From Mactra quadrangularis (taxonomy: Eukaryota; Mollusca; Bivalvia; Venerida; Mactridae), in NCBI GenBank assembly GCA_025267735.1, contig CM046299.1, positions 32,626,887 to 32,690,886 of the forward strand: 64,000 nucleotides of DNA. Reading direction: 5' to 3'. The position numbers and the translations under genes were made by a program. Each line of letters opens with the position of its first letter. Position 1 is the first letter of the stretch. Positions 47,541 through 59,248 of this stretch are shown piece by piece. The notes under the pieces are model-generated. The model worked only from the letters and a program-made list of their open reading frames with translations, was not told the origin of the DNA and made no database searches.

Positions 47541-48006
47541 CACGGTGTATAAACGACTGTACGACATCAGTGATTGCGATTGGTAGTGAATTTATACAGA
47601 AGTACAATTTATTAGTTTTTATTGGGATAACAAATCTTCTGGTACATAGACAGATTTTCAAAATAAACCTTAGCTCGTGATAAACTATTTGCAGCAATTT
47701 TGCTGATTCCATATCGTTCTTTTATAGTAAAAACGTTAACAATCACTTCCAAATCACGAACTATTTTGCTTTGTTGACATCCATAGCTTGTCTTGTAAAC
47801 TCGATTTCGAGAAAACAAATCACATTCATGTTATTGTATGAATACTTTTTTGGTATAAAATAAATTATTTATTGTATTATATCAATAATTTATCAGAATG
47901 TTGAATGCAACTATGTGTAAACTTGACGTTTATGTCATGTGCATTCGCCGACATACTGTACGACTTCGACTAATGATTGTGTACGACTACTAACGATTTT
48001 ATGTAA

Positions 48007-49095
48007 AGCCCGTGTCACACAGGCAAAACATTTGACCGCGAGTTTTTGCGAGATTCAACTCGCAGCAACTCGGCTGGTATCGTGTAGATCTCGTACTGAT
48101 GTCGATGCATCTCTCCACATGTCGCAGCGTCTTGGCTTGTCGCAGCGACAATTTTAAACCGTTTAAAATTCTCGCGGTGGGTCGCCGAACTTTTTATCTC
48201 GTGTAGATGTCGGGAGGATGTCGTATGCGTGTCGTGAAAACTCGTACTCGTGTCGTAGTAATGTCGTCACACGTCGCCGTGAAATCTACCACCGCGATAT
48301 GTGAGCGAGTCTTTGCGAGTTTTTGCAACATCTTCAGTTTGCGCGACCTCCTTGCGACAATCACACGACATTATCGCGAGTTAAATATACTTTGGAAAAA
48401 ATCTGTCAACATTCATTTCGATGAACATCTCTGGATGTAAACGCAGAAAGTTGGTAAACGATTTTTTGTCTTCCATTTTAAGCTCACACATCAGACAGTC
48501 AGTATGTTCAAAGTCAACCCTTCTCATAATCCATGGTCTAACCCAACACTGTCGGCGCGCTCTGCCAATACTATCTCTTGTTAAACGATTTAAAATCAAT
48601 CTTGATATTTCAAGTTCATCATCGGCATCTTCTTCATCAACATGCGCCATCAATGCCACCAGTCTGATCATCCTGCATGTCTTTCACCTTTTGGTGCTCA
48701 TGCGCTTTACTTGCTATTTATACAGCCTTCGCAAGATGTCGTGTCATCTAAAATGTGTGTCGCACTACTCTCTCCACGGATCGTAATGAACTCGTTAACA
48801 TGTCGCGTTTAAATCGGGATAAATCGTCGAAACTCGTAGTAGCTCGTATGAATGTCGTTAGATGTCGAGAGAATATCGTGTACATGTCGCTCGTATGTCG
48901 ATCGCTATAAATCGTCGCTGACCGTCGATGATCGTGGACGTCTCGTGTGAGTGTCGTACAACACTCGAGCAGATGTCGTGCAAGACTATTTATAAACAAA
49001 TGTCGTGACAACTCTTTCATTTTGGTCATGAGATTAAACTCGCACATCGTCACGGAAACTCGCAGTACAAACTCGCGAATATGTGACACGGGCTT
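48007..49095. mobile_element. PIF/Harbinger-type element with TGTCG-rich subterminal regions
   Basis: The termini are AGCCCGTGTCACA and its inverse, bounded by TAA on the left and, one base off, TAA on the right (a 3-bp TWA-type duplication is normal for this superfamily; a 2-bp TA reading is also possible). The first 380 and last 340 bases are packed with TGTCG, CTCGT and their variants, dozens of times. The interior encodes a transposase N-terminal exon. At 1.09 kb it lacks the catalytic part, so it is an internally deleted, non-autonomous copy nested in the 47541-51000 element. Confidence 0.75.
48381..48671 (-). pseudogene. PIF/Harbinger transposase, N-terminal fragment
   Basis: The minus frame carries RRQCWVRPWIMRR, then CELKMEDKKSFTNFLRLHPE and MF. 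The order W-V-R-P-W..R, L..ED...F.NFLR(M/L).P.MF is the signature of the N-terminal region of Harbinger transposases and HARBI1-like nucleases. The DDE catalytic domain that should follow is absent, because the frame ends near 48381 and TGTCG-rich subterminal DNA begins. The first ATG at 48671 gives an extra seven residues. The ATG at about 48650 (MAHVDEEDADDELE) is a plausible alternative start. This is a deletion derivative with no expected activity. Confidence 0.8.
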
Positions 49096-49899
49096 TAAAG
49101 TATTGTACGACTTCGTTTGATTTAATTGTGTGATTTAATATGATATTATTGCGTTTTAAGAGTTTAGTCATGTACCACTAGCTTAAGCAATGCATAATTC
49201 ATAAAACAGGTTATATTTAACTTAATTGCACTTTTGTACCCTTTGTTTGTGCCCACCTAATTAAAGTATACAGTGCCTAAAACTAATTTTACGGACAAAA
49301 TATGACCAAACATCAGTTTTTCTGCATGGGAAGGCCGAAACATTACATTTTACGAAGGGAGAGTACTGTCCATTAAAGGAGTATATCAAATTAAAAAAAA
49401 TAAAGGGGTAATTTCCTTAAGGTACACAATTTCATAGGTTGGAAGGATTTTTTTCAGTATTCTACTATGAGGGGGGGGGTGGATAAAATTTTGTTTACTT
49501 TGGTACTCATCAATTGAATGAAATGCCTTGAAATAATGGTATTGGTAGTTATTCTATTTTGCTGACACTTATTTTCAAGAAGAAAAGTGATAAAGTGACT
49601 AACAATTGAACAGAGGGTTGAGTGTGCGGCCAAGTTCCAGCAAAGGAGCTTGTTGACAAGTTTGCCGAAGAAAGGGAGTAACAAGGTGAGGTTTTGCTTA
49701 GTATTTTCTTTCTTCTTTCACTTTCATTGTTGTTTTGACCTTAAAAAATCCTCGTAAACAGATGTCTAGTAGGGCGTTGTTGTCCAGGATAAGCGAGTAT
49801 GCAAGCAGAAATTTGATTGGGTTATTATCAGATTGAACCTGAAACTTTTACACTTTTGCCTATTTGACCCGAGTTAAACATTTTTTTCTATTGCAGAAT
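49096..49899. other. Interior of the 47541-51000 element, no gene
   Basis: AT-rich, with a G-run at 49471-49479. The minus frame 49454-49684 is not recognised. Confidence 0.4.
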
Positions 49900-50330
49900 G
49901 AGCAGTGAAGAAACCACTCCTGACAGCTGTTCATCGTGCAAAACGGATGGAATTTGCCAACAATCATGCAGACTGGACCAGGGTAGACTGAAGTGATGTA
50001 CATCTGTGTACAGATGAGTCAAGATTCACTCTCTTCCAGAATGATGGTGGGTTTTACTTTCGCAGGAGAATGAATGAACACATAAACAGAAAGAGAATAA
50101 TGACATCATGGAACTGATATGTTGGCCCCGAAGAGCCCAGACTTAAACCCTATTGAACACTTGTGGTTTAAGTTGTAAACAGCTGTGCGACAGTATCGCT
50201 CACGTAACCTTACAGAGCTGGAAGCTAATCTTTAATCGGACTAGTCCAGAACCACTGTGGAGAAGTACCAGAGGCTGGTTAGAGGTATGCCACGCAGGAT
50301 TGTTGTAGAGGGTTACACCAAATACTAACT
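49900..50330 (+). pseudogene. Tc1/mariner-type transposase remnant
   Basis: Across shifting plus frames I read HRAKRMEFANNHADWTR, CTDESRFTLF (with the first catalytic Asp), SPDLNPIEHLW (third acidic position, here in a D-P-N-P-I-E-H block) and TTVEKYQRLVRGMPRRI close to the C-terminus. These are standard Tc1-family blocks in the right order. The DNARPH block with the second Asp is missing between about 50100 and 50120, where sequence is deleted. Several stops and frameshifts are present. It lies inside the 47541-51000 element and is inactive. Confidence 0.85.
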
Positions 50331-51026
50331 GTGTTTAAGTGTTATTTGTATTGCCGTCGTGGACAGGCCTTTACGGACCTCTCCTGTAATTTTGATTGAA
50401 ATTTGATAATTCAATTATATTGAATTTGTTGTTATTGTATTGAAATATAAATAAATGTTAAGCATGTTTTTCCACTATGTAAAATAAAATTACAAAAGCA
50501 AAAGTGAAGATCATAAAATACTATATAATGAATTTTTTTTTAATGAACTGTATACTTTCTTTTTGTGGTCAGTGTATGAAACTTTTTGTGTATATACTGC
50601 TCTCAAGCTTAAAATTGTTATTGTACAAAATTAAAGTGAAATATCTCCCTTATCTAAAATTTTACCAGATGTTATTTTCTTTATGCACATCTTCACAACA
50701 TGGTCTACTTCTTTACTTCGGTGGCGGAAATGATAAAGCAACAAGTATATTATCATAAATTAATATCAATAGACATCGTACAGAATGTAACAAATCAACA
50801 ATTTGCATCAACAGTAGTCGGACAAGCACATCAACAGACGTCGTACACATCATTTTACATCATTTTACATCAAATCAACAGACATCGTACAGAATTTAAT
50901 CTTACTTTACTTCAGTTTTCAGTGTTTAGGTTGGGTTGAGGAAATCATAAAATACCGATCAACAGCGATCGTACAGTTTCGTTTTCGTTTATACACCGTG
51001 ATTTTATGAAAAACTAAAATAATCCA

Positions 51027-51292
51027 TGTCATTGAGTAATGATTAACTGAAGTTTGATATAATCACTAGAGGTATAACTATCAAGAAGTTGATGTTAATT
51101 TGTTGTTTAATTAAAATGAAGGTTTGATAATTTGCCTGGGGAGGAAATGTAGTATATTTGTAGTAATACATGATTTTGAGCAAAGGGAAATAACTGTGTG
51201 TTTCATATGTACCAACCTTCAATGGTGTTGTGTTTGTCTTTTATTAGATATTTTATTATCAAGTTAGATCTGGGTATTGCAAAGACATCACA
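51027..51292 (+). repeat. 5' LTR
   Basis: 266 bp, TG...CA. It matches the 3' LTR essentially base for base except for the first base and a 53-bp block present only in the 3' copy. It contains AAAGGGAAATAACTG and an AT-rich U3-like part. Transcription signals were not assigned. Confidence 0.9.
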
Positions 51293-51531
51293 TATAAATT
51301 TGGCGACGAGGACAATTAAAATGTTTAATTAAAATGAAGGTTTGATAATTTGCTTGGGGAGGAAATGTAGTATATTTGTAGTAATACATGATTTTGAGCA
51401 AAGGGAAATAACTGTGTGTTTCATATGTACCAACCTTCAATGGTGTTGTGTTTGTCTTTTATTAGATATTTTATTATCAAGTTAGATCTGGGTATTGCAA
51501 AGACATCACATATAAATTTGGCGACGAGGAC
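51104..51531 (+). repeat. 218-bp tandem duplication of LTR part plus primer site
   Basis: 51104-51313 is repeated at 51322-51531, starting TGTTTAATTAAAATGAAGG and ending in the primer-binding site. The copies differ at about one position (GCCTGG against GCTTGG). The result is one and a half LTRs and two primer sites at the 5' end. The 3' LTR has no such duplication. Confidence 0.93.
51519..51531 (+). promoter_or_regulatory. Primer-binding site (tRNA-Ser type), duplicated at 51301-51313
   Basis: TGGCGACGAGGAC lies eight bases after the LTR end. The leading TGG pairs with a tRNA CCA end, and CGACGAGG matches the acceptor 3' strand of animal tRNA-Ser(GCU) as I remember it. tRNA-Ser priming is known in some Mag-type gypsy elements. 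The identical site at 51301 belongs to the first copy of the duplication. Confidence 0.75.
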
Positions 51532-51560
51532 AAATAATAGAAGTTATTGGACAATCTTAG

Positions 51561-52069
51561 ATGATGGCTGCTCCAATTTTTCAAGATATCAACGCAATTT
51601 CACCGTTTGAAATTGGTGATCGTTCTTCTGTTGGAACACGATGGACACGTTGGTTGAGAAGTTTTGAACTTTATTCTGAAGGAAAAGGGGTGACAAAAGC
51701 ATCGCAGAAAAAGGCATTGTTACTTCATAGTGCTGGATTAAGTGTTCAGGATATATTTTTTACACTAGATGTAGAAGAACCGACAGAAAGAGGACAGGAT
51801 GTGTTCACAATGACAGTGAAGGATTGAACAATTATTTCACGCCTAAGGTAAATGTGGCATTTGAACGTTCTAAATTCAGGACAATTTGTCAAGATTCCAA
51901 TGAAACTGTTATTCAATTTGTTACAAGACTTAGACAAGCTGCAGTTAATTGTAATTTCCATGATATTGATGAAAATATTCGAGACCAAGTCATCGAAAAG
52001 TGTCAATCTCAGAGACTAAGAAGAAAGTTATTGGAAAAGGATGAAGTTAGTTTGGATGAACTGTGTTAA
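51561..52069 (+). pseudogene. gag: gag (capsid-like) region, frameshifted
   Basis: Begins at ATG 51561 just after the primer site. The first frame (89 codons) ends at 51827. A one-base shift continues the protein from about 51824 in another frame to a TAA at 52067-52069. The visible blocks WTRWLRSFELY and LNNYFTPKVNVAFERSKFR followed by FVTRLRQAA are typical of the gypsy gag core, which would assemble the particle. After the TAA the same frame stays open into the zinc-knuckle part, so gag and pol were originally one frame. The start was chosen as the first ATG of the open frame. Confidence 0.85.
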
Positions 52070-52126
52070 ATTGCACAAGCATTAGAACTGTCAGAAAGTC
52101 AGGCTGTTGTTATAGCACATGAACAA

Positions 52127-53164
52127 GTGAACAAAATGGACACTAAAAGTGTTAAGAAGCCTTTTAAGCGTGGAAAAGATGGATTGAAGAAGAAAACTTG
52201 TTATGCATGTGGTCGTGAAGGTCATTACAAGAATGATTCAGGATGCCCGGCCAGGGGTAAGAATTGCAGGAAATGTGGTAAAATGGGACATTTTGAAAGA
52301 AGTTGTCGTACAAAGAATGTGAAAAAGTCTAATTCCAAGAAATCAGTTAGATTAGTTGAAGTTACTGACAATGATAATGAATCAGATTCAGACAGTGTTG
52401 TTTTCACTATATCTAATGTAAAAGGTCTAGCAGATATTAATGTAACTATTGGAGGTATTGAAACACCTGTTATAGTAGATTCTGGTGCTACTTGTAATGT
52501 TTTAGATAGGGACTACTGGGAGTATTTAAAGAGAATGAACATTAAATGTAAAAAGTACCTTACCAATAAAAAGATCTTTGCTTATGGACACCAGACGCCA
52601 TTAACTGTAGCTGGTGGGTTCAAAACAACTGTTAAAATTGGTGATAATTCTGTATACACAGATTTTCTTGTGGTAGAAGAAAAAGGAAAATGCTTACTGG
52701 GTAAACAAACTTCCATAGACTTAGGAATTCTTCATATTCAGAATCCTGTTGTTAATTCTGTTACTTTAAATAAGGACACTGATCAGAAATCATTTGTTAT
52801 GTCAAAATATCCAAAATGTTTTGATGGACTAGGTAAATTGAAAGACTATCAGTTGCATATTTCCATAGATAAATCTGTTGATCCTGTTGTACAAGGTTTA
52901 CGCCGTGTACCATATAATTTGAGGGAGAAACTTGAGAAAAAACTGAATGAATTAGAATCACTTGATATTATTGAGAAAGTAGAAGGTACAAGTAGCTGGA
53001 TCAGTCCAATTGTTGTTGCACCAAAATCTTCAGGAGATATCAGATTATGTGTAGATATGCGCAGAGCAAATGAAGCTGTTATTCGTGAAAGATATCCTAT
53101 ACCAACAACAGAGGAAATTCTTCAAGATTTGAATAAATCAACTGTTTTTTCCAAGACATTCTGA
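52127..53164 (+). pseudogene. pol: gag-pol: zinc knuckles, aspartic protease, RT N-terminal half
   Basis: An open frame of 345 codons, same phase as the end of gag. Residues about 25-62 hold two CCHC-type knuckles, CYACGREGHYKNDSGC (with a longer last spacing than usual) and CRKCGKMGHFERSC, which bind RNA. Protease follows with IVDSGATCNVLD near residues 115-126, the catalytic D-S/T-G. The RT fingers region then reads GTSSWISPIVVAPK, RLCVDMRRANEAV and YPIPTTEEILQDL. The frame ends at TVFSKTF: a shift at about 53160 interrupts the RT domain exactly where the first catalytic Asp block (F.K.DL..(A/G)Y) should be. Confidence 0.92.
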
Positions 53165-53814
53165 TGGCTTATCATCAAATTGAATTAGTTGACGCATCAA
53201 GGGAGATAACCACATTTATGACTCATAAAGGTCTATATAGATACAAGAGACATCTATTTGGAGTTAGTTGTGCCCCAGAAATGTATAATAAGGTTATTAG
53301 TCAAATTTTAAGTGATCTAGATGGTGTGAATAGTATTTTCGATGATATTATAGTTCACGGAAAGACAGTTGCTGAACATAATGAGAGACTATATGCTTTG
53401 TTAAATAGGTTACAAGACAAAGGTTTGACTTTAAATAGTGACAAATGTAAATTCAACATGGAAAAGATTGAATTTATGGGTTTAACTTTATCTAAGAATG
53501 GAGTTGAAATCTCAGAAAGTAAAGTGAATGCTGTGTTGAATGCTAGGCAACCAAAGAACAACTCAGAAGTAAAAAGTTTCCTTGGACTTGTTAATTTTAG
53601 TGCTAGATTCATTCCAAATATGGCTTCTGTGGCTGAACCATTGAGAAAATTAACTCGTAAGAATGAACAATTTGTATGGGGACCAGAACAGGAGTACTCA
53701 TTTAATCAGTTAAAGTTAATGTTGACCAAGGCTAGCAGTTTAGGTTATTTTGATCGCTCGAAAAAAACACAAGTCATATGTGATGCTGGACCTGTAGGAC
53801 TTGGGTGTGTTTAA
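53164..53814 (+). pseudogene. pol: pol: reverse transcriptase catalytic half and start of RNase H
   Basis: It continues the RT in a different phase after the shift: MAYHQIELVDASREITTF, then YRYKRHLFGVSCAPEMYNK and SIFDDIIVHGKTVAEHNERL. The FDD is the active-site pair usually written YxDD or FxDD. RT connection blocks FMGLTLSKNGVE and VKSFLGLVNFSARFIPN follow. RNase H starts at CDAGPVGLGCV, where a TAA at 53812-53814 ends the frame. The same phase is open again directly after, so the TAA is a point lesion in RNase H. Confidence 0.92.
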
Positions 53815-55206
53815 GTACAACAAAATAGAAATGGAGAATCAAACGTCATATTATATGCCAGTAGAGCACTCACTGCAATAGAACAGAAATATTCGCAAAC
53901 AGAAAAGGAAGCGTTGGCTATTGTTTGGTCGTGCGAGAGACTTAAAATGTATTTAATTGGCATGAACTTTGAATTATTGACAGATCACAACCCCTTAGAA
54001 TTCATATTTTCAAGGAAATCTAAACCCTGTGCGAGAGTAGAAAGGTGGGTTTTGAGGTTACAACCGTATACATATACAGTGAAATATATCAAAGGAAAAT
54101 CTAACATAGCTGACTGTTTATCTAGATTGATTCCAGAACAATCATTGAAGGAAAATTGTGTTGACTTTCTACATACTGAAGAATATATTCAATGCATTGC
54201 TTCCGAGTCAACACCGGTAGCTATAAGTACAAAGTATATTGAAAATGTGTCAAAGAGAGATGAAGAGTTGACCAATGTACGTAATGTTCTGATATCCGGA
54301 AGATGGCAGGACTTGATCATTAAACAATATTTACCGATTCGCTATGAATTATCAACATTAGGTTTTTTAACTCTAAGAGGTACTCGTATCGTTGTACCAC
54401 AAGAAATAAGAAACAATATTTTAGAGTTAGGTCATGAAGGACACCCTGGAATTGTAGTAATGAAACAAAGATTAAGATCTAAAGTATGGTGGCCAGGAAT
54501 AGACAAAGACATTGAGAAATGTTGCAAATCTTGTTATGGATGCCAATTAGTGACATCATATGATAAACCAGAACCTATGAAACGTAGAGAGATGCCAACA
54601 AAACCATGGGAACATTTATGTGCTGATTTTCTTGGACCATTACCATCAGGAGACAATTTGTTTGTTGTTGTAGACTATTATTCTAGGTGGAAAGAAACAT
54701 GTATTGTTAAAACTATCACATCTGCTAAAGTCATTGAATGTTTGAAGAGCATATTTTGCATACATGGATTACCGCTATCTATACAAACAGATAATGCTCA
54801 GTATTTCAATAGTGCAGAATTAAATGAATTTTTGAATGATATGAACATTGAGCATAGGAATTTTACACCTATGTGGCCTCAAGCTAATGGAGAGGTTGAA
54901 ATTCAAAACAAAAGTATTATGAAGAGAATCCGAATTTCACATGCTGAGAAACGTAATTGGAAAGAAGATCTACAAACTTATCTTTTAATGTATAGATCTA
55001 CTCCATACTCTACGACTGGCGTCTCACCAGCAGAACTTCTATTCAATAGAAAACTACGTACAAAACTACCAGAAATCTACGATCATTCAACAAACGAATA
55101 TGATATTCGTGACAGAGATAGTGAACGAAAAGGGAAAGGGAAGTTGTATGGTGATAGTAGAAGAAATGCTACAGAATCTAATATTCAGGAAGGAGATGTT
55201 GTGTTA
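53815..55206 (+). pseudogene. pol: pol: RNase H and integrase, interrupted by a DNA element
   Basis: The same phase as the preceding RT frame. RNase H blocks YASRALTAIEQKYSQTEKEA and LTDHNPLEF contain the expected acidic residues. Integrase has the HHCC domain (HEGHPG...CCKSCYGC), the catalytic core with CADFLGPLP (first Asp), QTDNAQYF (second Asp) and PQANGEVEIQN (Glu), then TPYSTTGVSPAELLFNRKLR. The core residues D, D, E are all present. The coding sequence stops being gypsy-like at 55206, where the CACTA-like element starts. The open frame runs 24 bases into that element's terminal repeat, which is not part of the protein. Confidence 0.92.
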
Positions 55207-58200
55207 CACTACGGCGCACGAATAACTTGAAAAAATCTGCGTATTTCGTACGCATTTCGTACGAATATCGTACGTTCGTATCGTATAAAAAATATCCGAT
55301 TTGCGCATCGTTCGTATATCGCATCGCATCGCATGGTACGTATAAAAACCGACCCTTCGTATCAATCGTACGAATCGTATACTTATACTATCGGAGTGGA
55401 GGGGGCTGTCGGAAATCAAACGCTCGTAGTGACGCCGTTAAAAAAGAAAGGACAGGCAAATGGCAAAATCATGATAAAAATCGACTTAAATTTAGAGTTC
55501 TGACCTAATTTGTCATAGCAATCCAAACAATTAAACTTTTTTTTTCAACTATGAACTACAACTCTCGAGCGAATCTGTTTGACGGGACGACTGTTTTCAA
55601 CTGATTCAAATACGCTTTTTTTAAAGATTATGGGTTCTATTTTCATTTATGTGAAAATTTGATTGTTGCATCTGTTTATTATTCATACATAACGATTTTC
55701 GGGTATTTTGTGAACTTTAAAACGCGAAAATCGAGTGTAATCGTTCGACCGATATTGTTTAGAACGCGGTCAGCAAACTAATATACGGGTCCAATAATAA
55801 CTAACTGAATAAAAGTAACAGTAAAATGAAACTAAATACGAAGAGATTGATAATAGTACAGCACTATAATGTTTGTTTTTATTACTAACAGAAAATCCAA
55901 ACAGTCACATCCTATATAAAAATGCAACTCACTGACAGGCCACTCAATTATGAAGCAAATAATTAAGTTTATATGATTATGATATAAGTCTGAAATGTTT
56001 AAAAATAATCTAATTTATGGCACCAATATTGCAAAAAAACAGTTTGGTAGAAAGAAAGTAAGGGAAAAGAACAGTCATGTTAACCTATTATGTGAAATAT
56101 ATATTTTGTACTATAATGTGACAAAATAGGGTGCTGTTTCATGCACATATGTACACAAGTAGGTATTGAGTGCAAAACCAATGGTCATAATCTAAGGAAT
56201 AAAGACCCGATAGTCATAGCTGTGTATGTGCATCGCTGCTCAACCTTAATGTTTTATTTATGGGCACATAACAAAGTAATCTATACATATGAAAGTCACT
56301 TACAACTGTAGGCTACAGTTCAGTTTTTAGATTTTGCATCATGGATTACAGTTTGAAATATCCATGGTGTTGGTATGATGTCGCACAGAGTTCTGTCAAA
56401 GGGTTACATTTTAAAATGAAACTATTTGATCAAAATGTTTGTAGGAACTAAATTATATCATTGTTGGTGTTTAGTTCTGGCCAGCTGTTACATAGAAATC
56501 TGGTATCAAATACTGCCAGACTTGTACTGACATTTTCATACATTTGGCAACAATGATACATTCAAGCAATTCAAAATCAATAATGTTTAATAAAGCCAAG
56601 CATGTTATTTCTAAAACACTTTCTTAAACAACACCACCATTAAGAATTGTTTTACAACACTACAGAGAAAACATCCCAACTACCATTTAGACCCTACCAT
56701 ACCTAAATGAAGAAACTTAAATATGAGGTATGCAAAATCATATGTTTGCAAATCCTGAAAATCATTATTGTAAGCTATATCACATAATTATTGTGTGATT
56801 ACTAAATGTATATCAGATTGATAATCAAAATTCAAAACCATCCTACAACATGGATGTTTTAATTCTTCTAAGATTAAAATTTCTCTAAGTGAAAAATATT
56901 GGACTTATTAAACCATTCTTCATAATTATAGCAAATTTTACATTAAAAAAACACAAAGATAAAGCTCAAACTCTAGTTGAAAACCATCAAAATATTGAGA
57001 AGTGATATTCATGATGACTGTAACAATAAAATGTAAATTTCAAACTTTGAATCACTATCTTCTTTCAATTCATAATTTCATCAGTGTAAAAAACAATTTA
57101 GACCAATTATATATTACCCACCGGATAAAGCTGCTTAATTCAACATATATCCAGCTTACAGATTGAATAACTGGAGATTTACCTTTCACTAACAAGAAAT
57201 CTTGAACTAGTCTTTTCAAAAAAGGATAGTCAGGTAAACTGTCTGTCATATTACTTAGTTATCCACAGTACATAAGGGTAACCTAACAACTCTTATGGTT
57301 ATTTATTTAGTGTTTCAAACATATAACCCGCTTGTTAATGCTCATTTTTTGTCAAGTCAGTGGACTTTTTATCTTATTAATATTAAGGTATAAGTTTAAA
57401 AAAGCTGATATATCTCATGGCAACAGCTTATATTTTAGATATGTATCTATTTTTGAACACACCTAAAGGGGTCCAGTTCAACTTTTAACACAAGGGACAA
57501 GGTTCGGTTCTCTCAAACCGTAGCTGTGACATTCACAGTTCAAGCTGTTGGTAGAGACAACTCAACCTGTTTAATATATATAACATATAATAGTTAATTG
57601 ATTTACAATTTATCATCTTATAGATAGCTAAGAAATATTTGGAATTATTTTTTAAGTTTTAAATTGGGGTGAAATTATCAAACCGTACAGTTTTTTTTTA
57701 TGGAATGGTCAAAGTGACAGCAGTATACAGCAGCAAGGTGGGTATGTTGAAGGTTGTGTGGATCATGGCAAGTGGGTATTATGTTTAAAAAATAAAATTT
57801 GGATTGTCTAGAGCATAAAACAAGTCACAACCTTATCATTTCCTATAAAAATCCCAACTATCTTTTTAAAATTTATAATAAGTAGTACTTTACAACAACT
57901 ATTGATAGGACATTCCAAATATGTCATTTCTTTTAGTCAAATTGACAGTCAGCACTTTCAAAATGTTTCAAATATTCATGCTTTCCTACATTAACACAGA
58001 AATGGAATGACTTGACCATGTTGACTGTCTACTACTTGTACTGTTGACTCTTTTAAGCAGGCTATTTTGATCATGTAAGGTGAAATGATTTTGTGCATAG
58101 TCCTAACTAGAGAATTAGTCACTGGTTTTAACAGGCTATGCTATACATTTTTTACTCTGTGAACTTAAGTATAAATGTTATGAGAGCATTTTTGTTTCCA

Positions 58201-59248
58201 AATTATGTTTCTAATATTTTTGTTTAAGCATTTTGATTCTTTCAACCCATCGGCCACATGACCCTAATAATTGGTGGTGATCACTATTACAAAAGAAAGA
58301 AAGTAACTAACAATATATCCGGGCCAAGTTGTCATTACTTTATTATTGATTACATTGTCTTGGCTTGTCAAATTTCCACTTACCAAATCCGCAGACGGTG
58401 AATTTGATCCGAGATTTTATACAAACGTTTATCTCATTTAAGTACTGATTATCTTGGTCAACATGACATTTTCAGTTCATGATCGCAAGATGCCTTTGCT
58501 TGGAAGATGGAGTCTGATGCTTGATCTGAGATCTACAAAAAGTAACTTTGCCCTTGTGAAGATGAGGTTTTGCAGCAAATATGGCTTGATTCATAAATCA
58601 AACAACACACCATGTCCGATTTAAGAATGATGCCAAGATCTCTTTTCAAAATGGCCTGCTTGTTTCTAATTCCATCATCAATTCAAGAATCCAAAATCCG
58701 TTGTCAATCCAATAATTTCAATTTACATTAGAATATCGCAAGGAAATCTAGTCGGTATCAACTTCTTCTACGTTGCAGTATACTTCCCGTCCATGTAAAA
58801 CGACTTAGGACAGGTTAGAAACGTTTTTTTCCGTACTTTAAGCCGTGAAAAACATAAACAAGTAAGTAAAGTTATCGTCATTATTTTGCTTCCGGTTTGT
58901 TACGAATTAAGTTTCGTTAGTAGATGAAGGAGTAATAGACTAACTTTTCAACGTGGGTACGCCCACTTGACTTAGAGACCGCCCTATTATAATCAACAGA
59001 TTGAAAAAAAACCAATATAAAACCCTATTGAATTAAAATCAACCGGCATTATCGTACGCTTCGTAATGAAAGTATAACAGATATCGAACGTATCGTATAA
59101 AACGTATAACACACATCGTATAGTGCGTAAGCAGTGCGTATAAAACGCATAACGTATCGTATAAATCGTATAATAACTTGCGTATATGGTACGTACGTAT
59201 TGCGTATAAAAATCGTATTCATTTTCAAGTTATTCGTGCGCCGTAGTG
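55207..59248. mobile_element. CACTA (EnSpm)-like non-autonomous DNA transposon nested in pol
   Basis: A perfect 27-bp TIR starts CACTACGGCGCACGAATAAC at 55207 and its inverse ends at 59248. TA lies outside both ends (55205-55206 and 59249-59250). Subterminal regions (about 55240-55390 and 59050-59220) are packed with CGTACG, TCGTAT and CGTATAAA words in both orientations. A CACTA end plus crowded subterminal repeats is the known style of CACTA/EnSpm elements, though 3-bp duplications are more usual than 2. The 4,042-bp interior has no open frame above 95 codons and no transposase. A Tc1/mariner-like TA-targeting element is the alternative. Confidence 0.8.
55390..59040. other. Interior of the CACTA-like element, no gene
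   Basis: About 3.6 kb of AT-rich DNA with no frame of 60 codons and no recognised fragment. It may be captured genomic DNA or decayed transposase sequence. Confidence 0.5.

Larger units (their letters stand above)
47541..51000. mobile_element. DNA transposon with 16-bp TIRs, 5-bp TSD and subterminal GTACGAC repeats
   Basis: Both ends are CACGGTGTATAAACGA in inverted orientation (47541-47556, 50985-51000). ATTTT lies directly outside each end. A subterminal motif like TGTACGACWTC recurs at 47559, 47957 and 47982 on the left side. It recurs again near 49106, and in inverted form at about 50774, 50842, 50885 and 50968 on the right. The interior holds a Harbinger-like element (48007-49095) and a broken Tc1-like transposase (49900-50330), so the unit is at least partly a host for nested elements. 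Its own transposase is not seen. The superfamily is unresolved. Confidence 0.7.

Noticed and set aside
48421..48786. 121-codon plus frame with a Ser-rich segment
   Set aside because: It is antisense to the Harbinger transposase exon, whose minus-strand frame has the recognisable motif order.
55227..55508. 93-codon plus frame and the 71-codon minus frame in the CACTA-like left end
   Set aside because: They lie in the subterminal TCGTA word array; repeated words create open frames without protein character.
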